Counted from the first letter of the stretch, positions 8,297-18,491 are shown. The stretch: DNA of 64,000 nt from Sporomusa ovata DSM 2662 (GCF_000445445.1 NZ_ASXP01000003.1:186001-250000), one strand, 5' to 3'. Numbers and translations are program-made. Notes: a model not told the origin generated them from the letters alone.

Positions 8297-11134
8297 TTAC
8301 TGGCGCGGGCCACGGGCTAGAATAGGAGCTAAATACTGACCAGTATAGGACTGGGACACAGCAACCACCTGCTCTGGTGTTCCCTTAGCCACAATGGTCC
8401 CGCCCTTGTTCCCGCCCTCTGGTCCCAAGTCAATAATATAATCAGCGGTCTTAATCACATCCAGATTATGTTCAATCACCACAACAGTATCCCCGCCATC
8501 AACCAGTCGTTGTAATACCTCTAGCAGCCGGTGAATATCAGCCGTATGCAGCCCGGTTGTCGGTTCATCCAAAATATACAGCGTTTTACCGGTACTACGG
8601 CGGGCCAATTCAGTAGCTAGCTTAATTCGCTGGGCTTCACCGCCTGACAGTTGGGTAGCCGGCTGCCCCAGCTTAATATACCCTAACCCAACATCCTGCA
8701 AGACCTGTAGCTTACGGTGAATCTTCGGGATGTTTTGGAAAAACTCCACCGCTTCATCCACTACCATATTAAGCACATCAGCAATGCTCTTGCCTTTATA
8801 GTGCACCTCTAATGTCTCGCGATTATACCTGGCCCCTTTGCAAACCTCACAGGGCACATAGACATCCGGTAAAAAGTGCATTTCAATCTTGATAATCCCA
8901 TCGCCTTTGCACGCTTCACAACGGCCACCTTTGACGTTAAAGCTGAACCGGCCTGGTTTGTAGCCGCGCATCTTGGCTTCCGGCGTCTGGCTATAAACCT
9001 CACGGATGTTGTCAAACAGGCTGGTATAGGTGGCCGGATTCGAACGCGGCGTACGGCCAATGGGGGATTGATCAATGTCAATTATTTTATCAATATACTC
9101 CAGGCCGCGAATCCCGTCATGGGCACCTGGCCGGGTGCGACTGCCGCGATACAGCTGACTGGCCAGACCCTTATACAATATTTCGTTAACTAAGGTACTT
9201 TTTCCTGAACCGGACACCCCGGTAACAGCTGTAAATACTCCCAGTGGAAAACGGGCAGTGAGCTTTTTAAGGTTGTTTTCCTTCGCCCCAATAACCTCTA
9301 ACCATTTGCCATTAGTTTGCCGCCGTATGGCAGGCACCGGAATGGCCTGACGGCCACTTAAATATTGTCCGGTAATCGAAGCCTCACAGGCCTTAATTTC
9401 TTCTACCGTGCCTTGGGCAACAATGGTTCCACCGCCCTCCCCGGCTGCCGGCCCAACATCAATAATGTGGTCGGCGGCATACATGGTGTCTTCGTCATGC
9501 TCAACCACTAAGAGTGTGTTGCCCAGATCCCGCATATGCTTTAAGGTAGCAAGCAACCTGTTATTATCACGCTGATGCAGACCAATACTGGGCTCATCCA
9601 GGATATAAAGCACCCCCACCAGACCGGAGCCAATCTGGGTAGCCAGCCGAATACGCTGGGCCTCACCACCGGAAAGAGTACCGGCCGCCCGGTCAAGCGT
9701 CAGGTACTCAAGACCAACATTAAGCAAAAAGCCTAGACGGGCATTAATTTCTTTTAGTATTTGCCTGGCAATAACCGTTTCCCGCTCACTAAGTGTCAGG
9801 CTGCTAAAAAATTCCTGGGACTCAGCCACCGTCATCCTGGTAACTTCATTGATATTCTTTCCGCCGATCTTGACAGCCAGCGCCTCTGGTTTAAGCCTGG
9901 CCCCTTTACACGTCGGGCAGGGCTTGGAGCTCATATATTCCTCAATTTCTTCCCGCGCCCAGTCAGAAGTGGATTCACGATGCCTACGGGCCAGCAGTGG
10001 CAGCACACCTTCAAAGTTAGAATGGTAGGTCTTTTTTTCACCATACATATTTTCGTAATGAAACGTAAATTTTTTATCTAGTCCTGCTCCATTTAAAATA
10101 ATCTCTTTAAGATCATCAGTTATCTTTTCCCAGGTATCATATATTGTATGTCCGTATTGCTCTAATACCGCCTCTAATTGACACATAAAGTAAGAGTTGG
10201 TATTCTTGCTAAGTGGCGCAATAACACCATCAATGAAAGCCTTACTTGAGTCCGGAATAACTAGCGCCGGATCAATCTCCAGGTTGTTGCCCAACCCTGT
10301 GCAATCCGGACAAGCGCCAAAAGGACTGTTAAACGAAAACAGCCGCGGCGCAATCTCTGGCAGACTAATGCCGCAGTCCACACAGGCAAAATTTTGGCTG
10401 AACATGAGTTCCTTAGCCCCGCCGACATCTACGGACACAATACCGCTGCCCAATTTGAGTGAGGTCTCCAGCGAGTCAGCTAAACGGCTGCCGATCCCGT
10501 CGCGCACTACAATGCGGTCAACTATCACTTCAATAGTATGTTTCTTATTTTTTTCAAGCTTGATTTCATCGGTAATATCATGGATTTCGCCATCCACCCG
10601 TACCCGGACGTAGCCATTCTTACGAATATCTTCCAGCACCTTCTGATGCTCGCCTTTTTTACCGCGCACCACTGGAGCCATTACACTCAGCCTGGCACCT
10701 TCGCCCAAGGCCATCAGTTGATCAACCATCTGCTCTACCGTCTGCTGGCTAATCGGCTTGCCGCATTTGGGACAATACGGTCGGCCTGCCCGGGCAAATA
10801 ATAGCCGCAGGTAATCATAAATCTCAGTCACTGTACCCACTGTAGAACGGGGGTTGCGGCTGGTGGTCTTTTGGTCAATGGATATGGCTGGTGACAACCC
10901 CTCAATATAGTCAACATCCGGCTTGTCCATCTGTCCCAAAAACTGACGGGCATACGCTGACAGCGACTCCACATAGCGGCGCTGACCTTCGGCATAAATG
11001 GTATCAAAAGCCAATGAGGACTTGCCTGAACCACTCAGGCCGGTAATAACCACAAGTTGATCGCGCGGAATGGTTATGTCAATATTTTTTAAATTGTGCT
11101 GTCTGGCACCCTTAACAATAATACTATCTGGCAT
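8297..11134 (-). CDS. uvrA: Excinuclease ABC subunit A
   Basis: A 945-residue UvrA, full length. It has two ABC ATPase modules: Walker A GLSGSGKSSLAFD at about residue 32 and GVSGSGKSTLVNE at about 640, each with an LSGGEAQRI(R/K)LA signature and a YILDEPxxGLH Walker B. The zinc-binding pairs CPKCGKPI (about 120), CPTCKGARL (about 408) and CEACKGDG...CEVCKGAR (about 738-765) are intact. It is the damage sensor of nucleotide excision repair, forming UvrA2B2. It is followed directly by uvrC. The plus-strand coiled-coil gene separates it from uvrB, whereas uvrB and uvrA are often directly adjacent. Confidence 0.97.
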   Translation of the reverse strand: MPDSIIVKGARQHNLKNIDITIPRDQLVVITGLSGSGKSSLAFDTIYAEGQRRYVESLSAYARQFLGQMDKPDVDYIEGLSPAISIDQKTTSRNPRSTVGTVTEIYDYLRLLFARAGRPYCPKCGKPISQQTVEQMVDQLMALGEGARLSVMAPVVRGKKGEHQKVLEDIRKNGYVRVRVDGEIHDITDEIKLEKNKKHTIEVIVDRIVVRDGIGSRLADSLETSLKLGSGIVSVDVGGAKELMFSQNFACVDCGISLPEIAPRLFSFNSPFGACPDCTGLGNNLEIDPALVIPDSSKAFIDGVIAPLSKNTNSYFMCQLEAVLEQYGHTIYDTWEKITDDLKEIILNGAGLDKKFTFHYENMYGEKKTYHSNFEGVLPLLARRHRESTSDWAREEIEEYMSSKPCPTCKGARLKPEALAVKIGGKNINEVTRMTVAESQEFFSSLTLSERETVIARQILKEINARLGFLLNVGLEYLTLDRAAGTLSGGEAQRIRLATQIGSGLVGVLYILDEPSIGLHQRDNNRLLATLKHMRDLGNTLLVVEHDEDTMYAADHIIDVGPAAGEGGGTIVAQGTVEEIKACEASITGQYLSGRQAIPVPAIRRQTNGKWLEVIGAKENNLKKLTARFPLGVFTAVTGVSGSGKSTLVNEILYKGLASQLYRGSRTRPGAHDGIRGLEYIDKIIDIDQSPIGRTPRSNPATYTSLFDNIREVYSQTPEAKMRGYKPGRFSFNVKGGRCEACKGDGIIKIEMHFLPDVYVPCEVCKGARYNRETLEVHYKGKSIADVLNMVVDEAVEFFQNIPKIHRKLQVLQDVGLGYIKLGQPATQLSGGEAQRIKLATELARRSTGKTLYILDEPTTGLHTADIHRLLEVLQRLVDGGDTVVVIEHNLDVIKTADYIIDLGPEGGNKGGTIVAKGTPEQVVAVSQSYTGQYLAPILARGPRQ

Positions 11135-11245
11135 TGTCGGTTCCCCTTTTTAGACTATATCTATTAATTGATATTAATTATTCGTTCTTTATATTATACC
11201 AGTATTCTACCGATATTGATAGCAGCCAGAAAGCAAAAATACTAC

Positions 11246-11274
11246 TTGTCCTTTCTGATTGTAGCAGGTAGAAT
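11246..11274 (+). promoter_or_regulatory. Likely sigma-A promoter for the 11315 coiled-coil gene
   Basis: TTGTCC at 11246-11251 and TAGAAT at 11269-11274 are separated by 17 bases. A GGGAGG ribosome binding site lies just before the ATG at 11315. Confidence 0.5.
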
Positions 11275-11314
11275 GATAATATAGAATTCGAAAAAATGAT
11301 CAAGGGAGGTTCAT

Positions 11315-11692
11315 ATGAGCGAAGAACGTTTTGACCGGCTTGAGCAAATGATTGGAGAAACCCAAAACCAAGTAAGCCAAACCCAAAACCAAGTAAGCCA
11401 AATGCAAAACCAAGTAGGCCAAATGCAAAACCTGATGGAACAGCTAATTAAAATGGTTGGTCATAATAATGCTGTTACCGAAGAACTTCGGGAGCGCATG
11501 GATAAGCTGGAAACCAAGGTTGACTGCATGGAAACACAAATGCAAACTGGTTTTGCCGGACTTACTGCCATGGTTAATCTGCTGGGCGAGAAAGTGGATA
11601 CGATTCCTCATCTCGAAACCAAACTTGAAATATTTAATGATTACATTTTAGATCAAGCAGCTGATATTCGCATGCTCAAAAAAGCGCGCTAA
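11315..11692 (+). CDS. Coiled-coil protein, family member 1 (tandem heptad repeats)
   Basis: A 125-residue, almost entirely helical protein of unknown function on the plus strand between uvrA and uvrB. Residues 14-42 consist of four near-identical 7-residue units (TQNQVSQ/MQNQVGQ). At the DNA level these are 21-bp tandem repeats at about 11357-11440. After this come typical heptads (LRERMDKLETKVDCMETQM) and a C-terminal LDQAADIRMLKKAR. Two other loci in this window (38385-38843 and 41721-42032) encode proteins of the same plan. No catalytic motif, signal peptide or membrane helix is seen. An oligomerisation or adaptor role is only a guess. Confidence 0.8.
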   Translation: MSEERFDRLEQMIGETQNQVSQTQNQVSQMQNQVGQMQNLMEQLIKMVGHNNAVTEELRERMDKLETKVDCMETQMQTGFAGLTAMVNLLGEKVDTIPHLETKLEIFNDYILDQAADIRMLKKAR

Positions 11693-11713
11693 AACAATAA
11701 TTATCCAACGAAA

Positions 11714-11740
11714 CCACCCGGCTCACGCCGGGTATTTTTT
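11714..11740 (+). terminator. Terminator after coiled-coil gene 1
   Basis: ACCCGGC/GCCGGGT stem with a 4-base loop followed by ATTTTTT, 20 bases past the stop codon. Confidence 0.85.
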
Positions 11741-11752
11741 ATATATAACATC

Positions 11753-13825
11753 TTACTTTTTCTGTCGTTTAGCAGTTTTACCAGCAGCTTTGGCCTTTAC
11801 CGGTCCCGCCCCTGCTTTTTGCCGCAGTTCGACAATCATATCTCTAAGCTCAGCCGCCCGTTCAAACTCCAATAACTTAGATGCCTGGCGCATTTCTTTT
11901 TCCAGATTAACAGCCAGTTCCAACATATCATCCCGCTGCATATTGCCAATGCGATCAGCTTTGTAGTTCGCCGGAGTTTCCGCCACCTTAGTGGTTTCAA
12001 TAAGTTCTTTTACCCGTTTTTCAATGGTTTTGGGAGTGATGCCATGCTCAGTGTTATAGGCAAGCTGAATTTCCCGGCGACGATTCGTCTCACTCATGGC
12101 CCGGCGCATAGAATCAGTAATTTTATCAGCATACATAATAACTTTGCCATGGGCATTACGAGCTGCACGGCCAATTGTCTGAATCAGTGAGGTATCAGAC
12201 CGCAGAAACCCCTCTTTATCAGCATCCAAAATTGTCACAAGTGACACTTCCGGCATATCCAGACCTTCCCGCAGCAGGTTTATTCCCACAAGCACATCAT
12301 GCACCCCTGCCCGCAAATCCCTGATAATCTCCACCCGCTCAATTGTCGCAATATCGGAGTGAAGATAATTGACCTTAATCCCCATGCCTTTCAAATATTC
12401 TGTTAGGTTTTCCGCCATTTTCTTGGTTAGCGTCGTCACAAGCACCCGCTCATTGACTGCCATACGCAATTTGATTTCATCCAGTAAATCATCCATTTGG
12501 CCTTTAATGGGGCGAACCTCGATTTCAGGATCGATAAGACCTGTCGGACGAATAATCTGTTGGACAACCTGACTGGCTGCTTTCAGTTCATATGCGGCCG
12601 GGGTTGCCGAAACATAGACAATCTGATTAATTCGTGCGTCAAATTCGTCAAAAGTCAGCGGCCGGTTATCAAATGCCGACGGCAAACGAAAGCCATTCTC
12701 CACAAGTGCTTCCTTGCGTGAACGGTCACCGGCGTACATAGCCCTGACCTGTGGCAGCGTAACATGAGACTCATCAACTACAATGAGAAAGTCTTCCTGG
12801 AAATAGTCTATCAGCGTATAGGGTGACTCACCTGGCTGACGCTGGGTAAGATGCCGGGAATAGTTTTCAATCCCGGAGCAATAGCCCATTTCTAACATCA
12901 TTTCCAGATCATAACGAGTACGCTGATCCAGCCGCTGAGCTTCTAATAGCTTGTTATTTGCCTTGAGGTAAGCCAGCCGTTCATCTAGTTCGGCTTCAAT
13001 ATCTCCTACCGCACGCAGCATGTTTTCCCGTGAGGTAACATAGTGAGAGGCCGGATAGACAGCAATATGTTTACGTTCAGCGATAATTTCACCTGTTAGC
13101 GTATCGATTTCCAAAATCCGCTCAATTTCATCGCCAAATAACTCCACCCGCAAAGCCTTTTCACCATATGCTGCCGGATAAATTTCAACAATATCGCCAC
13201 GCACCCGGAAAGTACCACGGGTAAAGTTATAATCGTTACGCTCATACTGAATTTCCACAAGCTTGCGCAAAATGTCATCCCGATCTTTGGTTTGTCCCTG
13301 CCTGAGTGACAGCACTAACCCCCGGTATTCATCAGGCGAGCCTAAACCATAGATGCACGACACACTGGCCACAATAATGACATCCCGTCGCTCAAACAAC
13401 GAACTAGTTGCTGAGTGCCGCAGCTTATCAATTTCATCATTAATCGCAGCGTCTTTCTCAATATACGTATCTGTCTGCGCAATATAGGCTTCCGGCTGAT
13501 AGTAATCATAATAACTTACGAAATACTCCACCGCATTATTCGGAAAAAACTCTTTAAACTCGCTGGCCAATTGAGCCGCAAGTGTTTTATTATGTGCAAT
13601 CACCAGTGTTGGTTTTTGCACAGCTTCAATAACTTTGGCCATGGTAAAGGTTTTTCCCGTACCAGTTGCTCCTAACAGTACTTGCGCTATATCACCGCGG
13701 TCAATCCCCGCCGCCAATTGAACAATAGCCGGCGGCTGATCACCAGTAGGCACAAACGGGGCTTCTACCTTAAAGGGAATACTGCCTTCATGATGAACCG
13801 TATTGAGTTTTGGTACAGTTGCCAT
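11753..13825 (-). CDS. uvrB: Excinuclease ABC subunit B
   Basis: A UvrB of about 690 residues. Walker A is LLGATGTGKT at about residue 50. The beta-hairpin that probes damaged DNA is YYDYYQPEAYI at about 105. The helicase DEAD-like motif is VVDESH at about 350, with the GRAARN motif VI at about 550. A C-terminal UVR domain that binds UvrC sits at about residue 645 (LEKEMRQASKLLEFERAAELRD). A basic lysine-rich tail follows. The ATG at 13823-13825 with AGGTG upstream is taken as start. A GTG three codons earlier would leave no room for a binding site. Confidence 0.97.
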   Translation of the reverse strand: MATVPKLNTVHHEGSIPFKVEAPFVPTGDQPPAIVQLAAGIDRGDIAQVLLGATGTGKTFTMAKVIEAVQKPTLVIAHNKTLAAQLASEFKEFFPNNAVEYFVSYYDYYQPEAYIAQTDTYIEKDAAINDEIDKLRHSATSSLFERRDVIIVASVSCIYGLGSPDEYRGLVLSLRQGQTKDRDDILRKLVEIQYERNDYNFTRGTFRVRGDIVEIYPAAYGEKALRVELFGDEIERILEIDTLTGEIIAERKHIAVYPASHYVTSRENMLRAVGDIEAELDERLAYLKANNKLLEAQRLDQRTRYDLEMMLEMGYCSGIENYSRHLTQRQPGESPYTLIDYFQEDFLIVVDESHVTLPQVRAMYAGDRSRKEALVENGFRLPSAFDNRPLTFDEFDARINQIVYVSATPAAYELKAASQVVQQIIRPTGLIDPEIEVRPIKGQMDDLLDEIKLRMAVNERVLVTTLTKKMAENLTEYLKGMGIKVNYLHSDIATIERVEIIRDLRAGVHDVLVGINLLREGLDMPEVSLVTILDADKEGFLRSDTSLIQTIGRAARNAHGKVIMYADKITDSMRRAMSETNRRREIQLAYNTEHGITPKTIEKRVKELIETTKVAETPANYKADRIGNMQRDDMLELAVNLEKEMRQASKLLEFERAAELRDMIVELRQKAGAGPVKAKAAGKTAKRQKK

Positions 13826-13849
13826 AATTATCACCTATATGATTTATTT

Positions 13850-15091
13850 CTAGGGCTTTTTAAACTTATCTTTAAGCCAATCAATTAACCCATACCGATT
13901 GGTAATCATTTCAACATAAAATAACTCGTCCCCCTCGGGGACTAAGATTACGCCTAACCAGCGTTCACCTTGTTTAAACTTACTATTCTTACGAACTTCC
14001 TTGCCTGCCCGCTCGAAAATAATGTTGAACTCTTCCGTGGCCTGACTAATAGCGGCTGCCAAATCATACCGGCTATTTATCGGCAAACCAGCCACGTTAA
14101 TAATAATATCACCAGGTTTAAACACGTTAGCTGCCGGTGAGTCACCCACCGTATCAAGCACCATAAGCCCATAAGGTGTCGGCACAAAACGAGGTGGCAC
14201 CTCCATCTCACGGCGGTTATCCAATTGGATAAGCAGTTCATGGCCGAGCGGTGACAAAATAGCAGCGAACACTTGCAACCAGTCATATTTTGCCGATAAC
14301 AGTGCCAGCACTAGCAAGAGGATGCTGTAACCTGCCAGGTGCAGCGCCGAATGCCACCGTCGCTGCTGTGGTAAACTGGCTATTGCCATGTCAGTATAAC
14401 CCAGGGCCGCGACCACCGGCGCCATTACATAGAGTAAGCCCGATCCACTTGGTGGCTCCTGGACTGCTGTTAATAATGGCCACCATTCCGGCATTTTCAT
14501 GACACCATCAGAAATAGTACCTGAAGGTATAGCCACCGCCACCAGGATAACCAGCGGCAATGGCCAGAAGTTCTGCAGACTAAAAGCTCCCACCAACCGC
14601 CCATCTTGTTTCTTAACAATCATGGGCATCGCACTATAGCTGCCGCTAATGGCAATTAACAGGCTCTCGGTAATGTGAAGTACAGCTACCAGTGACAGTA
14701 CTTGTGGTACGTTAACCTCAGGCCAGCCAAAGATAATATTTGCTAATGCCACCAGCCCGCCGGCATAAGCAAAACACAAAAACCGCATATTGATGAGCAT
14801 GAGTGCCAAAGCCACCGGCCAGATATAATTGAGACCAAGCTGATTCAGCGTAACGCCAACAATTGTCAACAAAAAGCTGCCGGTGATACCACCAATAAGT
14901 CCATATACCCCTGCAAGCAATATTTGCTTTGTCAAGCTATATTTATATACACCGAACATTTTCCTCTGACTTTTTTGCATCTGCCAATACTGATAGCCAA
15001 CCAATGCTAGGATTAGCCAAAAATTAACATCCACTACTACATCCAATGTCCCGCGAATAATAAGTAAAATTAGATCAGGCCATGGGAACAC
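13850..15091 (-). CDS. MinJ/YvjD-like polytopic membrane protein with C-terminal PDZ domain
   Basis: A 413-residue protein with about eight hydrophobic helices in residues 1-290 and a PDZ domain at about 300-370 (PTPYGLMVLDTVGDSPA...FKPGDIIINVAGLPINSRYDL). This matches MinJ (YvjD) of Bacillus, the topology factor that links DivIVA to MinD at poles and septa. The neighbourhood agrees: in Bacillus, minJ lies near ctpB and uvrBA, as here. The GTG start has GAGGTG nine bases upstream. Direct orthology is inferred from architecture and synteny. A simple PDZ scaffold protein is the alternative. Confidence 0.7.
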   Translation of the reverse strand: MFPWPDLILLIIRGTLDVVVDVNFWLILALVGYQYWQMQKSQRKMFGVYKYSLTKQILLAGVYGLIGGITGSFLLTIVGVTLNQLGLNYIWPVALALMLINMRFLCFAYAGGLVALANIIFGWPEVNVPQVLSLVAVLHITESLLIAISGSYSAMPMIVKKQDGRLVGAFSLQNFWPLPLVILVAVAIPSGTISDGVMKMPEWWPLLTAVQEPPSGSGLLYVMAPVVAALGYTDMAIASLPQQRRWHSALHLAGYSILLLVLALLSAKYDWLQVFAAILSPLGHELLIQLDNRREMEVPPRFVPTPYGLMVLDTVGDSPAANVFKPGDIIINVAGLPINSRYDLAAAISQATEEFNIIFERAGKEVRKNSKFKQGERWLGVILVPEGDELFYVEMITNRYGLIDWLKDKFKKP

Positions 15092-15131
15092 CTTGTCTCA
15101 CCTCAATGCAGAATATATATATATGCAGATA

Positions 15132-15163
15132 AGGGTTGGTTTATAAAATTATAAACCAACCCT
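15132..15163. repeat. Perfect inverted repeat between the ctp and PDZ genes
   Basis: AGGGTTGGTTTATAA and its exact reverse complement, separated by two bases. It lies 17 bases after the protease stop codon. It could end or slow transcription of the protease gene, but no T-run follows on the minus strand, so termination is uncertain. Confidence 0.6.
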
Positions 15164-15179
15164 CGCCTTTAGTACAGTA

Positions 15180-16316
15180 CTACATTTTGCTTTTCAAAAC
15201 CTCAAGGGCTTTATCCAGTTGAAGATCTTTATCTCTACTTTCCGGCAATTGAACTACAATATCCGGTTCAATGCCCACACCATTAATGGACCTGTCGCTT
15301 GGCGTCAAATACTTGGCAATAGTCAGCTTAATTGCAGAACCCTCATCCAAGCGAACAATCGTCTGAACAGAACCTTTACCATAGGTCTTGGTACCAATCA
15401 GTGTGCCTACACCAGTATCCTGTGCTGCCCCGGCTACGATCTCTGAGGCACTGGCACTACCACCGTTAACCAAAATAGCAACCGGATATTTCGCAGCTTC
15501 CAACTTGGAAGAATGAGTTTCGCGTTTTCCATCGCGAGTAACCACTGAAACCACCGGACCCTTGGGAACAAACTGGCTAGCCACCTTAACACTCTCATCC
15601 AAAAGTCCGCCGGGATTATCCCGCAGATCAAGCACCATAGCTTTTAATCCTTGTTTTTCCAGTTCTTGCAATTTGTGAACAAAATCATTGCCTGTATTTT
15701 CATTAAACATGGATATCCGGATATAACCAATATTATTATCAAGCATTTTTCCAGCCACAGTCTTAATCTGAATGTTGGAACGGGTTAGGGTATAGTCCTG
15801 TACCTCCTGCTCACGCATAATGGTTAATACAACCTGACTGCCTTCCGGACCCCGAATCTTACTGACAGCTTCATCAAGCGCCAGGTCTTTAGTATCTTGA
15901 CCATCAATCTTGATAATCTGGTCACCGCTTTTAATCCCGGATTTTTCACCTGGTGTACCCTCAATTGGAGCGATTACGGTAAGCATTTTATCCTTAGTAC
16001 CAATAACAATACCTACCCCCCCAAAAGAACCTTCAGTCTCAATCATGAACTCTTTGAACATTTTGGCATCCATATAGAGAGAATGTGGATCATTAAGAGA
16101 CTTTACCATCCCCTTAATCGATCCGGCTATCAGTGTTTCTACCGGTACCGCTTCTACATAACGAGACTTAACAACCTGTAATGCCCTTAATACCTTCAGC
16201 GTACTGACAACATCTGATGACCATGCATTCATCAGATATAAAAAACCGGCCGATGTCGTCAGAAATGTCACTAACACCAATACTACGGCGCCAAAAATTA
16301 GTTTACGGCGACTCAA
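15180..16316 (-). CDS. S41-family C-terminal processing protease (CtpA/CtpB-like)
   Basis: A carboxy-terminal processing protease of about 378 residues. An N-terminal membrane or signal segment (about residues 5-28) places the enzyme outside the cytoplasmic membrane. The PDZ domain covers about 95-170 (EGSFGGVGIVIG, KSGIKSGDQIIKIDG). The serine-lysine dyad is visible: Ser in GGSASASEIVAGA at about 290 and Lys in GTKTYGKGSVQTI at about 315. In Bacillus, CtpB cuts SpoIVFA to trigger sigma-K signalling. Here the enzyme sits beside an EnvC-like activator and FtsEX. The TTG at 16314-16316 behind GAGG is preferred to a GTG nine bases earlier. Confidence 0.92.
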   Translation of the reverse strand: MSRRKLIFGAVVLVLVTFLTTSAGFLYLMNAWSSDVVSTLKVLRALQVVKSRYVEAVPVETLIAGSIKGMVKSLNDPHSLYMDAKMFKEFMIETEGSFGGVGIVIGTKDKMLTVIAPIEGTPGEKSGIKSGDQIIKIDGQDTKDLALDEAVSKIRGPEGSQVVLTIMREQEVQDYTLTRSNIQIKTVAGKMLDNNIGYIRISMFNENTGNDFVHKLQELEKQGLKAMVLDLRDNPGGLLDESVKVASQFVPKGPVVSVVTRDGKRETHSSKLEAAKYPVAILVNGGSASASEIVAGAAQDTGVGTLIGTKTYGKGSVQTIVRLDEGSAIKLTIAKYLTPSDRSINGVGIEPDIVVQLPESRDKDLQLDKALEVLKSKM

Positions 16317-16449
16317 TAAATACACCTCGCAGAAGTCGCGGGTTCGATACCGGACTTATCCCTTTTTCTTCTTATCCTTTTAACTATATGTTAAATTAGT
16401 TGTAAATATTCTAACCTGGAATAAGATTGCCATGTTTTCCGTGTCTTCG

Positions 16450-17589
16450 TTAAGGCAAATATCCCATGGGGCTGACTGGCGAACCATTTTCCCGCACTTC
16501 AAAATGCAAATGCGGACCAGTCGAATAGCCGGTCGAACCAACGCGGGAAATTATCTGTCCTTTGTGTACCCGTGCCCCCTCTTCCACCAGCAACTCCGAA
16601 TTATGAGCATATAATGTCGAAATCCCGTTGCCATGATCAATAATAATGGCATTACCATAGCCGCCCATCCAGCCACTGGACACCACGACGCCACTATCAG
16701 CTGCCACAACCGCATCACCATAATCAGCACCAATATCAATACCGCTATGGAATCGACCAGTGCCAAAAATCGGGTGTGTCCGCCAACCGAATGGCGATGT
16801 AATCGGGCCTGAGGCCGGCCACATTAGTGCCCCACTACCTCCTGCCGGACCAGCAGCATTACTGGCTGAAGACTGAATCCGTCTAATCATCTGCTCAATC
16901 TGACTAGAGGTTTCCATGAGTTCCCTATATGCCTGTTCAGCCGTGTCACGCTCATTTACAGCTGATTCCAATACCTTTTCACGCTCATTTTTTTGGGATT
17001 CAATAAGCGCCTTTTTCGTAGCAGCTTGTGCCTTAAGGTCAGTAATGACTGCCTTGTCCCGCTCAAGTTCGGCCCGTTTCTGAACCACAAGCTCACGTTC
17101 GGCCTTTACTTGAGTAACAAGATTTATATCCAGGTTAACAACCCGTTTTAACAACTCTGCCCTGGTAGTAAAATCAGCAAAGTCTGTGGCCCCGAATAGA
17201 ACATCCAGATAATTGACCTGACCATTCTTATAGATATCGCGCATTCTCTTATTAAGGATTTGGCTGCGCTCAGCCAGATTTTTTTCTACTTTAGCTAACA
17301 ATGCCGTATTCACCGTTATCTGCTGCTCAGTTGCGGCAAGTTTAGATAAAATACTGTTATATTCGCTGGCTGCCGCATCAAGATTACCCTGAATCGTCCG
17401 TAGCTGTTCAGAGACACTATCCACCTGCTGTTGGGCCTGCGTCGCTTTATTTTGCTGCATTTCCATCTGCAGCTGAACATCTTCGAGTTCACGCCATTTT
17501 TGGTCAACCTCATCCGCCAGCGCCGTTGCCAGTACACCGGCAACTAATAAAATGATCAATAAGACTGAAAAAATACGTTTACTAAGCAA
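16450..17589 (-). CDS. EnvC-like murein hydrolase activator / M23 peptidase
   Basis: A 379-residue secreted protein. It has a signal peptide (residues 1-25, ending ATALADE), a long coiled coil (about 26-240) and a C-terminal LytM/M23 domain with all zinc ligands in place: HSGIDIG, and HLHFEV near the end. E. coli EnvC has a degenerate LytM domain and only activates amidases. Here the catalytic residues are intact, so the protein may itself cut peptidoglycan. It lies 14 bases downstream of ftsX, and coiled-coil M23 proteins of this kind dock onto the extracellular loop of FtsX, so control by FtsEX is the natural reading. TTG start behind GGGAGAG. Confidence 0.9.
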   Translation of the reverse strand: MLSKRIFSVLLIILLVAGVLATALADEVDQKWRELEDVQLQMEMQQNKATQAQQQVDSVSEQLRTIQGNLDAAASEYNSILSKLAATEQQITVNTALLAKVEKNLAERSQILNKRMRDIYKNGQVNYLDVLFGATDFADFTTRAELLKRVVNLDINLVTQVKAERELVVQKRAELERDKAVITDLKAQAATKKALIESQKNEREKVLESAVNERDTAEQAYRELMETSSQIEQMIRRIQSSASNAAGPAGGSGALMWPASGPITSPFGWRTHPIFGTGRFHSGIDIGADYGDAVVAADSGVVVSSGWMGGYGNAIIIDHGNGISTLYAHNSELLVEEGARVHKGQIISRVGSTGYSTGPHLHFEVRENGSPVSPMGYLP

Positions 17590-17603
17590 AGCTCTCCCCC
17601 CTG

Positions 17604-18491
17604 TTACACCTTCATAAACCGCTTAAGTGAAATAGTACTGCCTAACGCGCCGATGGCTGTGCCCACAACAAGCAACACAATACTAATATGAGTCAGGAAT
17701 GGACTCTTAGGTATCAATGGTAAAAAGGCCAACGATTCGTAGACCTTTTCGGTAAGAGTGCTATAGGTCTGGCTCAAAATGAGCATTGCGCAAAGTGCAC
17801 CACTAAAACCTAATATCATGCCTTCAATCATGAAAGGGAACCGGATAAACCAATCAGTTGCCCCAACATACTTCATAATCCCGATCTCTTTACGACGGGC
17901 AAAAACGGTAATCCGAATGGTATTTGAGATAATGAACAAGGCCGCCAGCGCCAGAAAAACAATCAGAATAAGCCCAAAAATCCGGACCAATTTCGTCAAA
18001 GCAAACAATTGCTCAATGACTTCCTGTCCATAGTTGGCATTTTCTACCCCTTTAAGCTGAGCAATCGCCTGAGACACTGGTTTCACATATTCCGGCTTGT
18101 CTACTTTTACTTCAAAGGAATTAGGCAACGGGTTAGTGTCTCCCAGTGCCGTAAGCAAACCTTGCTGCTCGCCTAAACGGTCTTTGAACTTAACCATAGC
18201 CTCGCCTTTATCAATAAACATTACTTCTGTTACCCCGGCCAGTTTGGTTATCCTTGTGCCTATCTCCCTCATATCCCGGTCAGATAACCCGTCTTCCATG
18301 TATACAGTAATCTGAACCTGGGTTTCCAGGGTAGAAGCAATATGATTAAGGTTGAGCACCATAACCAAAAACATGCCCAGAATTAACAGTGACACCGCCA
18401 CTGTACTCACAGAGGCAATACTCATCAGGCTGTTACGTCTTAGCGAAGTAATTGCCTCACGCACGAAATATTCAAAGGTTCTAATCTTCAT
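17604..18491 (-). CDS. ftsX: Cell division protein FtsX
   Basis: A 295-residue FtsX. It has TM1 at about residues 22-45, an extracellular domain at about 50-165 (starting QVQITVYMEDGLSDRDM), then three TM helices at about 170-290 with the cytoplasmic loop FARRKEIGIMKYVGATDWFIR. FtsX is the membrane half of FtsEX, which uses ATP in the cytoplasm to switch peptidoglycan hydrolases outside. The start overlaps the ftsE stop by 11 bases, implying translational coupling. Confidence 0.95.
   Translation of the reverse strand: MKIRTFEYFVREAITSLRRNSLMSIASVSTVAVSLLILGMFLVMVLNLNHIASTLETQVQITVYMEDGLSDRDMREIGTRITKLAGVTEVMFIDKGEAMVKFKDRLGEQQGLLTALGDTNPLPNSFEVKVDKPEYVKPVSQAIAQLKGVENANYGQEVIEQLFALTKLVRIFGLILIVFLALAALFIISNTIRITVFARRKEIGIMKYVGATDWFIRFPFMIEGMILGFSGALCAMLILSQTYSTLTEKVYESLAFLPLIPKSPFLTHISIVLLVVGTAIGALGSTISLKRFMKV

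Noticed and set aside
10197..10801. Long plus-strand frames opposite uvrA
   Set aside because: They are mirror frames of a well-supported gene, with no start signals and no recognisable protein.
15132..15163. Certain rho-independent terminator after the Ctp gene
   Set aside because: The stem is perfect, but no T-run follows in the direction of transcription, so it is kept only as an inverted repeat.
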